Assembly: GCF_029168945.1 (NCBI RefSeq)
Contig: NC_083605.1
Span: 20,039,280-20,103,279, forward strand
Length of the DNA stretch: 64,000 nucleotides
Reading direction: 5' to 3'
Origin: Cannabis sativa
Lineage: Eukaryota > Streptophyta > Magnoliopsida > Rosales > Cannabaceae
Both the position numbers and the translations under genes were made by a program. This document shows positions 1 to 12,200 of this stretch, one piece after another (within the stretch, counting starts at the first letter, position 1; each line of letters opens with the position of its first letter). The notes below the pieces were generated by a model. It was not told the DNA's origin. It worked only from the letters and a program-made list of their open reading frames with translations, and searched no databases.

Positions 1-3000
1 AAATAATTGTATTAGGTTAAGTATATTAGTCTAACCTAATTAAAATTGAATTAGCAACATAATTAACTTTTAAAATATATGAAATTTATTTTTTCATTTA
101 ATATTTTAAAGTTAATTTTAGAAAAATACTTAGTAAATGAAATTATTCTAGATAGTTATTTCTAGAACTAGTTATTTTTTCTAATATTTAATTAGGAAAA
201 TATCATAGATTGTGAAATTAATTGTTTAATAATTAATTTTGGTACAACCTAAGTTAAGTATATTTTTCCTAGTATTAAATTAGAATTAATAATTAAGTCT
301 TCTCTATACTTAGTTATTTATTTCTTGAATTTAATACATTTAATTAAATTGAAAATTTAAATATTTAAGTTGATTTTCATCATGATACTTAAATAATATT
401 ATTTTCATGTTATTTAATTAAAATTGAAAATTATTTTAAGTTTGAAATCTTATCTCATATAACTTAAATTTGAATAATTTTCAAAATATATTTTATTTTA
501 TTTTATTAATCCTTTTTCCACAATTTCGAAATTGCATTTCTTAAATGGAGAAATTTCGAATTTTATTTGAAAAATAGATTAAAGTTGTAAATTATTTATT
601 TTAATTTTTCACAAACTTAAATCAATGATTTTTTCATTTAATGATTAATTAAAATAAATGAAGTAAAATATATTTAATTAGAAAATGAATTAATTAGTCA
701 ATGAAAGTCTAGATAGATATTATCTGTTTTGCTTGAAGTATTTTTCTAGTGTATTTAATTAAATAGAAAATTAATATTTAAGTTGATTCTCATCATGATA
801 CTTAAATATTTGAAATTTTTCTTATATATTTAATTAAATAGGAAATTATATTTTTTGTTGTAAATTAATTTTATTAATTAATTTTGGGCCAACATTAAAT
901 TAGAATAATTTTTTCCAGGATTTATTTTTATTTAATTTTAACAAGCAATTTCGAAAAATTGTATTCTTAAATACTTTAATTTTTCGAAATGCAATGTATA
1001 TTTATAGAAAATTAAATTTGAGTTATAAATTAATTTAAATTAATTTTGTAACAACTTAAATTTAATATTTTTCTAAATATTTATTGGAAATTATTACTTA
1101 GATGGAAATAATTCATTTTATTCTCATATCCATCTAAGTATAATTTATAAATATTAAATTAAATTTATATTTAGAATTTTTCATTCTAAATTGGAAATTT
1201 TAATTAAATAAATATATATTTAAAATAAATTGATTAAAATAAATATTAGAAGAAAATACATTTTTTTTTTAAAATAATGAGCTTTATTATTATTAGGATA
1301 TTCGATCTCCATTGTTGATCTTACAATAGTTAAATGTTTTCAATATAACCTCGAGACGCTAGACTTCGTCCCCTTTATGGATGGTTATTCGTTGAATGCA
1401 TTTAACACCGTAAGATCTCATTTGATAAGTGTTTTGTAAGTTTTCGTCTCTATTAGACTCTCCCCTACGGTGACTACATAGAGATAAACTTATAAAACAT
1501 GAAACAATGGTGGAAGCTCATAAAATGAGAATAACCTTCACTCTCACCTACCGGGACAACGTTGGATTCTTATTTTGATCGAATAAAAGGTTACTAGAAT
1601 GGTTTGCATTTTAGATGAGCTGACAACTCTATTCAATGAATGATACTTTGACTCTCGCCTACCGGGACAATGTATCAGTTTGTTGGAAACCTTAGAAATT
1701 ATTTAAGATGTGCCTGTTTTGTATTTTCACATGTCTTTGTTATTTGCTATATGTTTGATAATTTCTGAATTGTGTATGAATTTATATTGAACCATGTTAT
1801 TTTCTGTTATTAAATTGTAGTTTAATTTCGAATCTTCATTGTTGGTCTAACATGTTTTGTTGTTTTAATGGGACAAATCCCTAATGGATTGTCACCATTA
1901 GACATACATAATTGTGTTAAATCTCGAAAGATAATATTATAAATGCAACATCTAGCTGTTCATCAATTGATGACACCTTAGACTAGTATTCACAATATGA
2001 AACAAGAAGATTCTATAAATAAGATTACTTTGACTCTCGTTAATCGAATCATCGTTGGATTCTTATTTAAAACAACGAAATTATCCTAATTCCTGTTAGC
2101 TTATTCATTTTGAATTAGCTCAATAACATATCATTGGATGAATGGTCTATAAATCATTTCATGTCATTCTATTTTCTCTTAAGAAATTAAATGACGAATA
2201 TGATTATAATCCCAAAATTCTATCCCAAAATGATATAAATCCTCAATCTTAGAAATCTCCTACTTGTATGGGCAAATCAGACTTAGAGTAAAATTAGTAG
2301 TGGTGGTCCAAGAAAGAATTACTCATTATATTTGGTATAAATTTAAGTCTTTGACTTTAATTTTAGATTCCAAACAGAAATTTTCTTATATTTCTAATTC
2401 CAGGATACAATACAGTTACACTTTCACAAGTGTTTAATAACCATTTTCTATCAATGGATTCAAACTGTATGGAATATGAGTTTAGTATTCTGTGACCAGG
2501 ATCCACTTGCACTATTCTAAGAACTCTTTGATGTAACTAAACCTAAGGCATCAAAAAAAAGACAGAACCACATTTTTATTAATCTATGGCATTTGTATCT
2601 TGCTCATAGTGGTTTTGACAAGATCAATCTCTGCAAAGTTAATATGCCTATATCCACTGAAAGTAGTTCATCTCATTCGCAGATGGATGTACATTCAGGG
2701 GTGGATATGAGTTTTTCGTTGTATTCTTAAAACGATCACTCTATGTTATACCTTATGCAAAGAAATTTGAAATGTTTGAAAAATTTCTGATTTCTAGCAA
2801 TGGTGATTAACCATTAAGGTAAGTGGTTCAAGATCTTGCGAACTGATAGGGGTGGAGAAATAGTTAGTAGATATGCAGTTCAAAGATCATTAAATTGATT
2901 TTTGAATTATATCCAAACTTACCTCCCCAGAAATTTCGATTTGCATATTGATGATTAGTTACTAGTCGTTGCCTAAGTCCTTCTATGGTAATCCAATTAC

Positions 3001-3420
3001 AGAATGATGCAATGGTTGTATACTTAATGTAAATCATTACTAGATTCATGGATGACCTAATCGAAACCTTAAGAAAAGCTAGAACTGTTAACCATGGTTT
3101 CTTAGCTATTCTAAGTGATTAGGGGTGGACCATCCCATAGTCATTAGATAAGAAAGTGTTTGTTTAAACAAATACAACTTTTCTAAGAAAAATGACTAAG
3201 TCTGAAAATAAAGTAGAAAATAAAGGAGATATTTTTCTTGATTCCAAAAGTGTTCTATCATCTTATTTGACATATGATGATCCCACTGTCTTGTTGTTTT
3301 GACACAACCGAAGAGGTCAATACCATTTAGTTTTTCTTAGACATAATTCACGGTACCTTGTCGTAGTAAGAGAGTTTCTAGGAACTCACCTTCTTATGAC
3401 TTGGAAGACACTAGTGATTA
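1..3420 (+). mobile_element. Long-LTR Ty1/copia element C, first internal segment (no gag)
   Basis: AT-rich internal sequence of the copia family that also makes up elements A (44192-54490) and B (30342-60502). It is collinear with A from about 47570 to 51510. It holds a moderately GC-richer block at about 1300-1690, and near 2837-2865 a degenerate integrase motif (I-L-R-T-D-R-G-G-E when read in one frame) that carries the second catalytic Asp of the copia integrase. No reading frame of useful length survives. The 5' LTR and primer binding site would lie before base 1. The segment stops at 3420, where an inverted copy of itself begins. The copia assignment rests on the integrase and RNase H remnants and the PPT/LTR structure further right. 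Confidence 0.75.
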
Positions 3421-3474
3421 CTTGTTTAAACTCACAATGGATTTTAATCACTAGTGTCTTCCAAGTCATAAGAA
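3391..3474. repeat. Perfect 30-bp inverted repeat at a fold-back junction
   Basis: Bases 3391-3420 and 3445-3474 are exact reverse complements, with a 24-base loop between. Bases 3421-3474 are a 54-base inverted copy of the sequence that should continue after 3420; the normal orientation is seen in A near 51508-51547 and, on the opposite strand, in B near 42890-42945. At 3475 the sequence jumps to a different place in the element (equivalent to about 47479 in A). It is therefore a rearrangement scar rather than a functional hairpin. Confidence 0.9.
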
Positions 3475-3920
3475 GTGGGTACGACATACTGAACCCAGCA
3501 CCCCCTCACATGAACTACCCCAATTGTGAAGGCCCATTTGCCTGATTTGAATAACTGTACTAGGTTAATTATATTAGTTTGACCTAATAATATTGAATTC
3601 GCAACATAATTAACTTTTAAAATATATGAAAATTTATTTTCATTTTAATATTTTAAAGTTAATTTTAAGAAAAACACTTTTAGTTTTAGATATTATTTCT
3701 AGACAAACTATTTGTATTTTTCTTGTATTTAATTAAATATAGAATTTTAACTAACTAGATTCTTTCTGGAGCTTATTTAATTAAATATTCCTATTTAAGT
3801 TATAAATCAGTTATATTAACTGATTTTTCATATCTAACTTAAATTTGAATATTTGATTTAAATTTTAAATCAAGTTGAGGAATCCTAGGCATTAGTTATT
3901 AAAGATTCTTAAGATATTTT

Positions 3921-4006
3921 TTAAGTTAATATCTTTTCGAATATTAACTTAAAATGGAATATTTTAGATATTTTTGAGGTTAATATCTTTTCGAATATTA
4001 ACTTAA
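3921..4006. repeat. Two consecutive AT-rich palindromes in the copia leader
   Basis: Bases 3921-3932 and 3941-3952 form a 12-bp perfect inverted repeat around an 8-base loop (cttttcga). A second, slightly imperfect copy follows about 55 bases later. The same pair occurs in A (from 47897) and, inverted, in B (about 56600-56690). They fall in the untranslated leader of the element. Confidence 0.75.
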
Positions 4007-5626
4007 AAAGATATCTTCAAATTAAGTGGTTATAACTTAATTTTTGATATTTAATTAAATCTAAATTTGAAATTATTTAAGTTTTATATTATTTCTATAT
4101 AACTTAAATTAGATATTTTTCAAATTTTTTGTTGAAAAGATACTTAGTCAAATAAGATATTTTCTAGATAGTAATTTCTAGACTACTTATTATTTCTAAT
4201 ATTTAAATAGGAAAATATTATACTTTGTGAAATTAATTATTTAAATAATTAATTTTGGTACAATTTTATTAAGTATATTTTTTTTTCATAGTATTAAACT
4301 AGAAATTAAATAATTAAGCCTTCTCTACACTTAATTATTATTTCTTGAATTTAATACATTTAATTAACTTGAAAAATTTAAATATCTAAGTTGATTTTCA
4401 TCATGATACTTAAATATTTATTTTTCATGACACTTAATTAAATAGAAAATTATTTTTAGGTTGAAATTTAATTTTTCAACTTAAATTTAAATAATTTTCA
4501 ATATATATTTTTCCTTTATTTACTTAATCAATTTCGAAAATTGTATTTTATTTATGCAATATTTTTCGAATTTATCTTGAAAAATAGATTGAGTTGTAAA
4601 TTAATTATTTATTTTAATTAATTCTTGGGCCAACTTAAATCTATGATTTTTTCATTGATTAATTTAAAATAAATGAATTTAAAATATATATATATATTAT
4701 TAGAAATTGAATTAACTAGTCAAAAGAAAATCTAGATAGGTGATATTTTTGCTTGAAGTATTTCTTTTCTATTTTTATTATTTTTTCGAAAATTATATAG
4801 TTTCTATACTTTAAATTTTCGAACTCAATAAATATATTCTCAAATGAAATTTTTAAGTTGCTAATTAAACTAATTTAATTCAACTTAAATTAATTTCCTT
4901 AATATTTATATTTAAGATTATTACTAAGATGGAAATAATTAATTTTATTTCAATCACCATCTAAGTATAATTTTTTAAATATTATATTAAATTCTTATTT
5001 TTTTTGAATTTCAATTCTAAATTTCGAATTTAATGAGAGTATATTTATTAGAATAATAAAGAAAATACATTTTAAAGAATGAGCTTTATTATTATTAAGA
5101 TATTCGATCTCCATTGTGGGTTTTACACCGCGTTTGTTTTAGTGAGTAATCCTCCCTAATGGAGGAACGTTCATTAGCAATTTCGCACCGTTTAATCTCG
5201 AATGATAAGTAGTTTGTAAGTGTTTTATATGGTATAGATCACCCTAATGGTGGCGACCATATTTGACTTGCAAATTGTGAAACAATGGTAGTAGCTCATA
5301 AGATAGAATAGCCTTGACTCTCGCCTAAATGGGACAACGCTGGATTCTAATCTTGATCGAATAAAAGGTTGCTAGAATGTTTAACATTTTAGATGAGTTG
5401 ACAACTCTATTCAATGGATGGTAGCTTTAACTCTCGCCTAAACGGGACACTGATATCAGTTTATTGGAAAACCTTGGAAATTATTTAGGATTGAATTTTT
5501 TTAAGTATTTTCTCATATCATTCCTAATTGCTATGTGCTAATAATTTCTGAATTGATTTTGTGTTAAACCATTATTAATTTATATCTGTTGATTTCTATT
5601 ATTTTGTAGTATCCTGTATTATCAAA

Positions 5627-6463
5627 ATGAATCCCATGTTATCACTGTTGACTGAAAACAAGCTGAATGGATCTAACTTTAATAAGTGGAATGAGAATAT
5701 TAATATTGCTCTCATAGGAGAAAGTGCCTTGTTTGTTTTAACTGAGCCGTCACCTGAAGTGCCTGGGGACAATGCTTCCAAAGTTGTGAAAGAAAGGTAT
5801 GAGCGTTGGCAAAAAGCAAATGACAAAGCTCTACACTTATGCTTTCTAGCATTGTTGACACCCTCAAAACTCGGTTTTCTAAAACCGAGAAGGCTGCTGA
5901 AGTAAGGCATCACTTCAGTCACGCTTTGACGCGACTAAGAAGTACATTAATGCACGGATGGAACCTCATCAAAACGTGTGTGACCATGTTCTCCTTATGT
6001 CAAGTTATTTCCAAGAAGCCCAGGATCATGGTGCTGAAATGGACAGTGCTACTCAAGTAAGTCTTATCTTGAATAGCCTAACTCCAGCATTTCTACCATA
6101 CACTTCAAATTATGTCATGAATAAGAAGGAAATTGACATTCATGAATTAGTCAATGACCTTCAAACTATGAAAATTTGATTGGAGGACCCAAGAAGAAAG
6201 GGAGTAAACCTCACAATCCTGGGAATGGTAATGAGACAATGAAACCTGAAGCAAATGTTGCCTCTGCTTCAAAGCCCAAATCGAAGAAGAAGTGGAAAAA
6301 CACCAAGAAGCGAACAAAAGCCATGAAGAATAAAAAGGCTGTTCCTTCTGGTGATGCTACACTTAAGGGAAAATGTTTCTACTGCAATGAAAAAGGTCAT
6401 TGGAAACCCCAATGTCCTAAACTTCTTGCAAAGAAACAAGGTATTTCTATTTATAAACTTTAA
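5627..6463 (+). pseudogene. Copia gag (nucleocapsid) pseudogene
   Basis: Gag proteins assemble the virus-like particle and bind element RNA. The start ATG at 5627 opens a copia-type N-terminus with an L-N-G-S-N-F-N-K-W motif, typical of the UBN2/gag family. The frame breaks around 5830-5850 and again around 5920-5960. The middle part continues in another frame from 5958 (to 6179), then shifts again at 6176. The C-terminal part is lysine-rich and ends with a CX2CX4HX4C zinc knuckle at about 6373-6414 (C-F-Y-C ... H ... C). Protease, integrase and RT do not follow in an open frame. At least three frameshifts make it non-functional. The knuckle resembles the Angela/Tork type, but lineage is uncertain. 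Confidence 0.75.
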
Positions 6464-8266
6464 GAGTTTTAGTGAATTATTATCCAATTGGATTTATGAT
6501 TCTGGACTAACTTTGTTTATTTGTTTTCTTCTTCTTATAGGCCAAGCTGCTTGAACTCAAATGAGTTGGATCGAAAAGCTGGACCAAGGGTGAAATCGTC
6601 CAAGATGAAGATGAAGCTCTTCAAATTTTTTTTGAATTATTTGTTTTAGTTTAAAGACAATTTGCATTTCAAATTTTAGTTAGGGATATTTATCCCTGGT
6701 TTTCTCATATTGTTGCAATAAATTTTTATTCTATTATTAATAAAGTTTCTTTATTTTCAAATTCAACCATTGCAATTAATGAGAATGAGCTTCATTTATT
6801 TTATCTTCATCAACTATTACCACATTATATTTATATGTTTGTATGTATGAGTGTTTTTATTATTGATGCAAATTTTATAATATTTACAACTCTTCATAGA
6901 GTTATATTAAATAAACACTAGAAACTATTTCTATGTTTATTAATAATTGTTAATTCTAACACAATTATTAAGAATTTGTTTAATAAAAGGATCTTTTAAT
7001 CTGATAGGGGTGGAAAAAAGTTAAGAAAACTATGCAGTTCAACGATCTTTTATATCTAATGAACTCTGGATAGTATTCAACTCCACATAAACTCTATCAC
7101 ACTTAGAGAATCATGATCTTTACAACCTTTATGGGTGGATCATAATCTCTATACTTAGGGGTGGAGGTTATCCACAAGTACCCTATATGTATATTCTTAG
7201 GGGTGGAGTCTATTACACAATTCCCTATGTAACACATATCTTCTTTAAACATGGAAGTAATATAATGAGTCAGCTATTATCAATATAAATCCTTGATCTT
7301 GATTGTATGTTCCATTTCGATTTTACTGTTGTAAGTAAAAGTTTGATACTCTTGAAAGTTCTTTGTTGAAGTTTCACACTACCTTAATTGAGTGGGAGAA
7401 TTTTAAAATTCTATACCCATCTTCATTAGGTTGATATTTGTGATAGGTACTTAAGAACACTACTGAAAAGCAAATCTAACCATTCACATGGATAGGAATA
7501 GCATATCAGAATTATGAGAATAAGATAAAGAACTCTAGTTCAGTCCATTCAAATGACTTGAACCTAGAATTCTTAATCCTCATAAAATTTGATGGTATCT
7601 TAATTTTGATTACTTTATCTCTGGCATGTATTTTTCACTTCAAATACTGGTCTGCTATGTTGATGACTTAGTCTTAACTTAATGATTCAGACTAATACAA
7701 AAGTCACAACTAGATTACTCTCCAAACAATCAGAGGTTAAAAGTATTATTTAACTAGACATCTGCTATTGAGTGGGAGCTATCTGAGATGTAACCAAATA
7801 AGGAACATTAGAAGATATTCAAGAAAGATTTATGAAAGTGATCTATATGTTAGATATTAAGAAACTGTGTATCAGTTGTCCTTGTATCTCACCAACTCAT
7901 TTTGAGGTTTCTATGAGATGGTGCTTACTTTGGGGGTGGAGGAATTATTGTATAATAATTCAGGCTCTACCAGAGAAGAACTATAACTTTGTGTATTCGA
8001 AAATCCAAGAAAGTTATATCACTGAAGAAAAGTCTACACTGTATTATCTCAATTACATATTTTAAAATATGAGAGATATGACTTCTGTTTATTCAGATGT
8101 ACTTTTAAAACAGTAAAGATTTCAGTATCCCTTGATGAGTAAAGTATATAGTAAAGGATGTTTCATAAGAGTATTTATGAACTAGTTTCCAGAAGTTTGG
8201 GTGGATTCAAATATACTACACTTCATCTGAAGATCAAGACATCAGATTAGTTTGTTTTATATTAGT

Positions 8267-8279
8267 GCAAGTGGGAGTT
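8267..8279 (+). promoter_or_regulatory. Polypurine tract of element C (first LTR)
   Basis: GCAAGTGGGAGTT lies directly before TGTTGGG of the LTR. This is the usual copia plus-strand primer position. The same 13 bases precede the LTRs at 14112 and 52597 and, on the minus strand, at 41833-41845. Confidence 0.8.
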
Positions 8280-10118
8280 TGTTGGGTTTTATGCCCTAAA
8301 TAAAACTCTTTACAATCTAATTAGTTATCAATATAAGAAATTTGAAGTGATTGATGTTTGCATGAATTTTACATGCTAATGGTTTAATATGTTTATTATG
8401 TTTACACACAGAATCAGTTAAATTCAGATCATATGTTTATTCACAATTACAGTATCGTCAACACAGTGGAATGTGATTGTGATCATATGAATCAAAGTCT
8501 TGGTCCCTGTTTCATCAGTGTTATTGGATTTACACTAATGTGATAATCAACGATGATGTGTACTTACACTTCGAGTAAGTGTTATGCTCTTTCCAGGACA
8601 TTAGTAAGGTATACTAGTTTCGAATGTATGGAGTATACATTGGACTGGACCGATATTTCAACTAAGTTAAGATATTACAAACTTACCGTTATACATATCT
8701 TTCCAAGTCAATATCAGTAGTTGATCTTAAGATTAAAAGAATCTAAATCCTGATATGCTTAGGCTCAACTCAGGAGTGCTATTCATGTTCTTTGATTTAT
8801 TAGTTAAGCCTACTTTTAGGTCAGGGTGATACGTATATTTTGGGAACATGATAGTATGATTGAGTGGGAGTGCTGAACATAAATATGGAACCTATAGCTT
8901 CTACTGGTATATAGAAGTAAAGTGATGATTCCCTTCGAGCTTAGCAAATAGAAGTAAATGGATGAGCTCTTGTTTAACTGACTATATATTAGATCACTAA
9001 ACACCATTTACAGGTAGCTAAGTGTTTTAAGGGGCAAAATACATTGAGGGGTGAGAACGGTAAAGAAATCCCATCTCGATGTAGATCATCTATATAGAGG
9101 ATCGTTAAATCAAAATAAGATTATAACAATGGTTAAATGAGATAGCATATTGATATCATGAAACATATAATATGCTCTATATAAGTCTGAGAGTGCAATT
9201 CTAAGTTCTAAGAGTGGATTCAACGAAGAATTAATAAGTAGGAATTTACTTGGTAAATTTGGCTCACTTATTGGAAGCTCAGCATATAGATCCATGGTCC
9301 CCATTCTAGTTGAGAATATTCTGCTTGTAAGACTCATTAATTGATTCGTGATTGATCAATTATAATTCTAAAGTTAGACTATGTCTAATTTTATGAATTT
9401 TCACTAAGTAGGGGTGAAATTGTAAAGAAAAGAGTTTCTACGTTTATTTATTTATTAATGGACTTTATATGTCTAATTAATAATTAAATTAAATGACAAT
9501 ATTATTTAATAATCTATTTTAGTTATTAAATAATTAGTTTTTGGCATTTAAAAGGTTAGAATTGGAAAATTGGCGTTTTTGAGAAAATAGAAATAAAATT
9601 TGATAAAACTGCAAAATCAAGTGGGGCCCACTACTACACCTTGGCCGGCCACTAAATGAGGATTTTCAAATTGATTTTTTCATTATTTTAATGCCAAATA
9701 ATTCCTAACCTAAACCTAGTAGTTGCCTATAAATAGAAAGTCATGGCTCAGTCAAGTAACATGCTTTCATTAGTAATCTGACAGAAATTTCTCTCTTCAG
9801 AAAAACTGAGCCTTCCCCACTTTCTATACCTGGCCGAAATCATCCTTCTCTTTTCTCTTCATTAATTTCGCGACCCTAGTGAAAGAGTGAGTGCCCACAC
9901 ACAGCAAGCAGTAACTCAATCATAGATTGGAAGACTGTGAAGGATCAAACTTGAAGAAGAAGGACATTCGGGCTCAGATCTTGATTATTCTCTGCTACAG
10001 AAAGGATACAAGGGTTAGAGATCTGAGCGGAAGGAGACATTAATTTCGCTGCATCACTGTAAGGTTTTCTTAACTTTATATGTGTTTAATTTATCGTTTT
10101 AGAAAGTTCATATTTATG
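8280..10118 (+). mobile_element. Long copia LTR, truncated at its 3' end
   Basis: It starts TGTTGGGTTTTATGCCC and aligns along its length with the LTRs at 14112, 44192 and 52597. The last ~70 bases, including the terminal CCAACA, are missing. At about 10118 the sequence passes directly into internal sequence equivalent to 51612 in A. It is visibly more diverged from the A/B LTRs than those are from each other. Confidence 0.8.
9728..9735 (+). promoter_or_regulatory. TATA box in copia LTR
   Basis: TATAAATA occurs at the same place in every LTR of this family (15539, 45612, 54027 and, inverted, 59067). It is followed by a pyrimidine-rich leader, which fits the LTR promoter with transcription starting some 30 bases downstream. 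Confidence 0.65.
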
Positions 10119-10597
10119 CAGTAACCTAAAGTTTTCTATTACAAGGACAAAAAAGGAAATTTTCGTTAATAAGTCTATTCAATGGACTTAACAAAACTTC
10201 TTGTTCCTAGTATTATAGGTTTGAGTTTATCTAAACCTATGGCTTGTGGTATTGTAACGCCCCGATATTTTGCCTTATTTTACAAAAATACTATTTTCAT
10301 GCATAATTTGAAAAGATAAAAAAAAAATAATTTAAATACAACAGTGGATTTTAAAAAAAATCAAAATGCAACAGAGAAGGATCCTTCATTTGTAAAACAA
10401 GATACAGTAAGTAAATAATTTTAAATAATGCATTTCCACTGTGTTAGATTTATCAACTGCTTAAAATAAAACTAAGGCACCACCGGCGTTCTAGATCGTT
10501 TGTCCGCCCGTAGCCGCTCACAGTATACGTACCAGAACTGACCCTGCTCACTATACATACTTCCCTGTCTAATACCTGTAGGGGGAAAGTAAGGGGG

Positions 10598-10612
10598 TGA
10601 GCTAAAAGCTCA
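10598..10612. promoter_or_regulatory. Conserved hairpin in Tekay-type LTR
   Basis: TGAGCT-aaa-AGCTCA followed by GTAAGG. The equivalent place in the Tekay LTRs has TGAGTC-gaca-GACTCA followed by GTAAG. The stem is kept by paired base changes although the surrounding sequence is unrelated. Confidence 0.6.
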
Positions 10613-11137
10613 GTAAGGAAATGCTTATCAAACAATACCATATAATATCACACATACCATTAATGTATTTATTAAGTTTTAGCAATATCATACATGCTCT
10701 TTTATAACTATAACCAAATAACTGTACATATGGAAACCTTTATCATACAAGTCTATATTATTTGTTCACACCGTACACATATACAGAGATCATAACTCCA
10801 ATATCATACTCATAACATAATCATATCAATACTATAAATAATAATGTCATTATCACAACATTGGCATATCATAGCCATTACTTACATAACCCGGGCCTAG
10901 CCTGACCCTACAATATCCTGGGCCTAATCTGCCCACATAATAACATGGGCCTATGCAGCCCTACCATTGTTATAGGATAGGGTATCTCTATATTCAATAG
11001 TAACATCACTGTATCATACCCACCATAACAATGTCATACACGAATCAGACAAATGTAGGGTAGGGTATCTCTACATTCAACGGCCTTATCCCGTATCATA
11101 CCCCACCATGGCCCCTCATTTGTACCTGAGACGTTAG

Positions 11138-11200
11138 CATACAACATACAACATACAACATACAACACACCACATACATCATACAACATACAACATACAA
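11138..11200. repeat. Short tandem repeat, CATACAA units
   Basis: A run of 7-8-base CATACAA(C) units inside the solo LTR, with one interruption around 11167-11180. Just upstream, GGGCCTA-containing repeats (about 10891-10965) and an ~80-bp duplication containing TAGGGTATCTCTA (about 10975 and 11054) are also present. Confidence 0.8.
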
Positions 11201-11499
11201 ATCGTACCAACCATAACATATATCGATTCACAAACTCATATTGTGTCCATACCACACATTCTCAGTACTATATACACATTCATAATAATACATCACAAAT
11301 AATATTTCAATAGACAAATAATTTAAATTATGCAGTTCAACACATAATAACTACTTAATTTCCTTACCTCAAATCCCGCTGCTTAAGAGTTGTTATCTCG
11401 TCACTACTACCTATAATAAGACATGGGTCAGGCCCTAATATTAAAATTCGTACTCTTACAGTACAGCAGAAAGATTACTATTTTTGACCAACAACTACA

Positions 11500-12200
11500 C
11501 TAATTCAGTAAAAGTTGTCTTCATAAAAATTATAGAAAATTCCATTATCTTTCTAATGATATAAAGATCATTAAAAATGGATTAAAACTAAGAGAGTTAT
11601 GATTGTTTTACTGAAACTATTTCTGAGAAGGAATATGGAGTAACGAATTATACGACTTAGCAAAAATACAAACTTTTTGCATTGGAAGGTTCATAACTAG
11701 AAGATAACATCTTCATAAAAGTTTTAGGAAATTAAATTCCCTTTCCAATGATACCAAAATCTCTGAAATTGGAATTATATTCAAAGAGATATTACAATTT
11801 TACCAAAACAGTTTTGGAAGAACAAGATTCAAGAAACGAATTACATGATACAGAAGGGAGCTAACTTTTCGACATAGTATAACTCCGAATTCACGAAATG
11901 TTTCTTCATGAAACTTATGGCACATTGAATAAGCTTTGAAACCATATATAGATTATTAAAAATGGACAAGAATTGAGGGAGTTATGGTATTTTAAGTGAA
12001 AGTACTTTTTCTGGGAATATGAAAAAAACGATTTACAACAATATCAGAAAGATGATAATTTTCGACATAGAATATCACCGAAATGGTGAATAGTTTCTTC
12101 ATAAAAATTTTAGATCATCGAATAAGCTTTCTAACGATACAAAAATCGCTGGAAACGGATCAATATTGAGAGAGATATGACTATTTTACTAAGACAATAA
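11500..12200. repeat. Diverged ~190-bp tandem repeats in the solo LTR
   Basis: The pattern 'cttcataaaa-tttag...ctttc-aatgataca...atgga...gagagttatga...ttttac' recurs with starts near 11519, 11720, 11910 and 12105. A fifth, more distant copy lies near 12815-12905. Units are diverged and only visible by phrase matching. They lie in the half of the LTR away from the hairpin. Confidence 0.6.

Larger units (their letters stand above)
3475..8279 (+). mobile_element. Copia element C, second internal segment carrying gag
   Basis: This segment restarts the internal region at the point equivalent to 47479 in A and runs to a polypurine tract and LTR at 8280. It repeats the AT-rich leader and the GC-richer block (about 5100-5470), then diverges from A and carries a gag reading frame at 5627-6463. 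Downstream, about 6480-8266 is degraded pol. A W-I-Y-D-S-G string near 6482-6507 looks like the start of the aspartic protease. A G-G-E-like integrase remnant lies near 7010, and RNase H-like debris near 7740-7850. This is the only copy of the family in the window with a recognisable gag. Confidence 0.7.

Noticed and set aside
3475..3575. GTGGGTACGACATACTGAAC... landmark considered as a tRNA-like or small RNA gene
   Set aside because: No cloverleaf or A/B boxes could be drawn. It is simply a conserved leader segment also present near 47479 and 57100.
11034..11255. Cysteine/tyrosine-rich 73-codon minus-strand frame
   Set aside because: Generated by the CATACAA short tandem repeat within a solo LTR.
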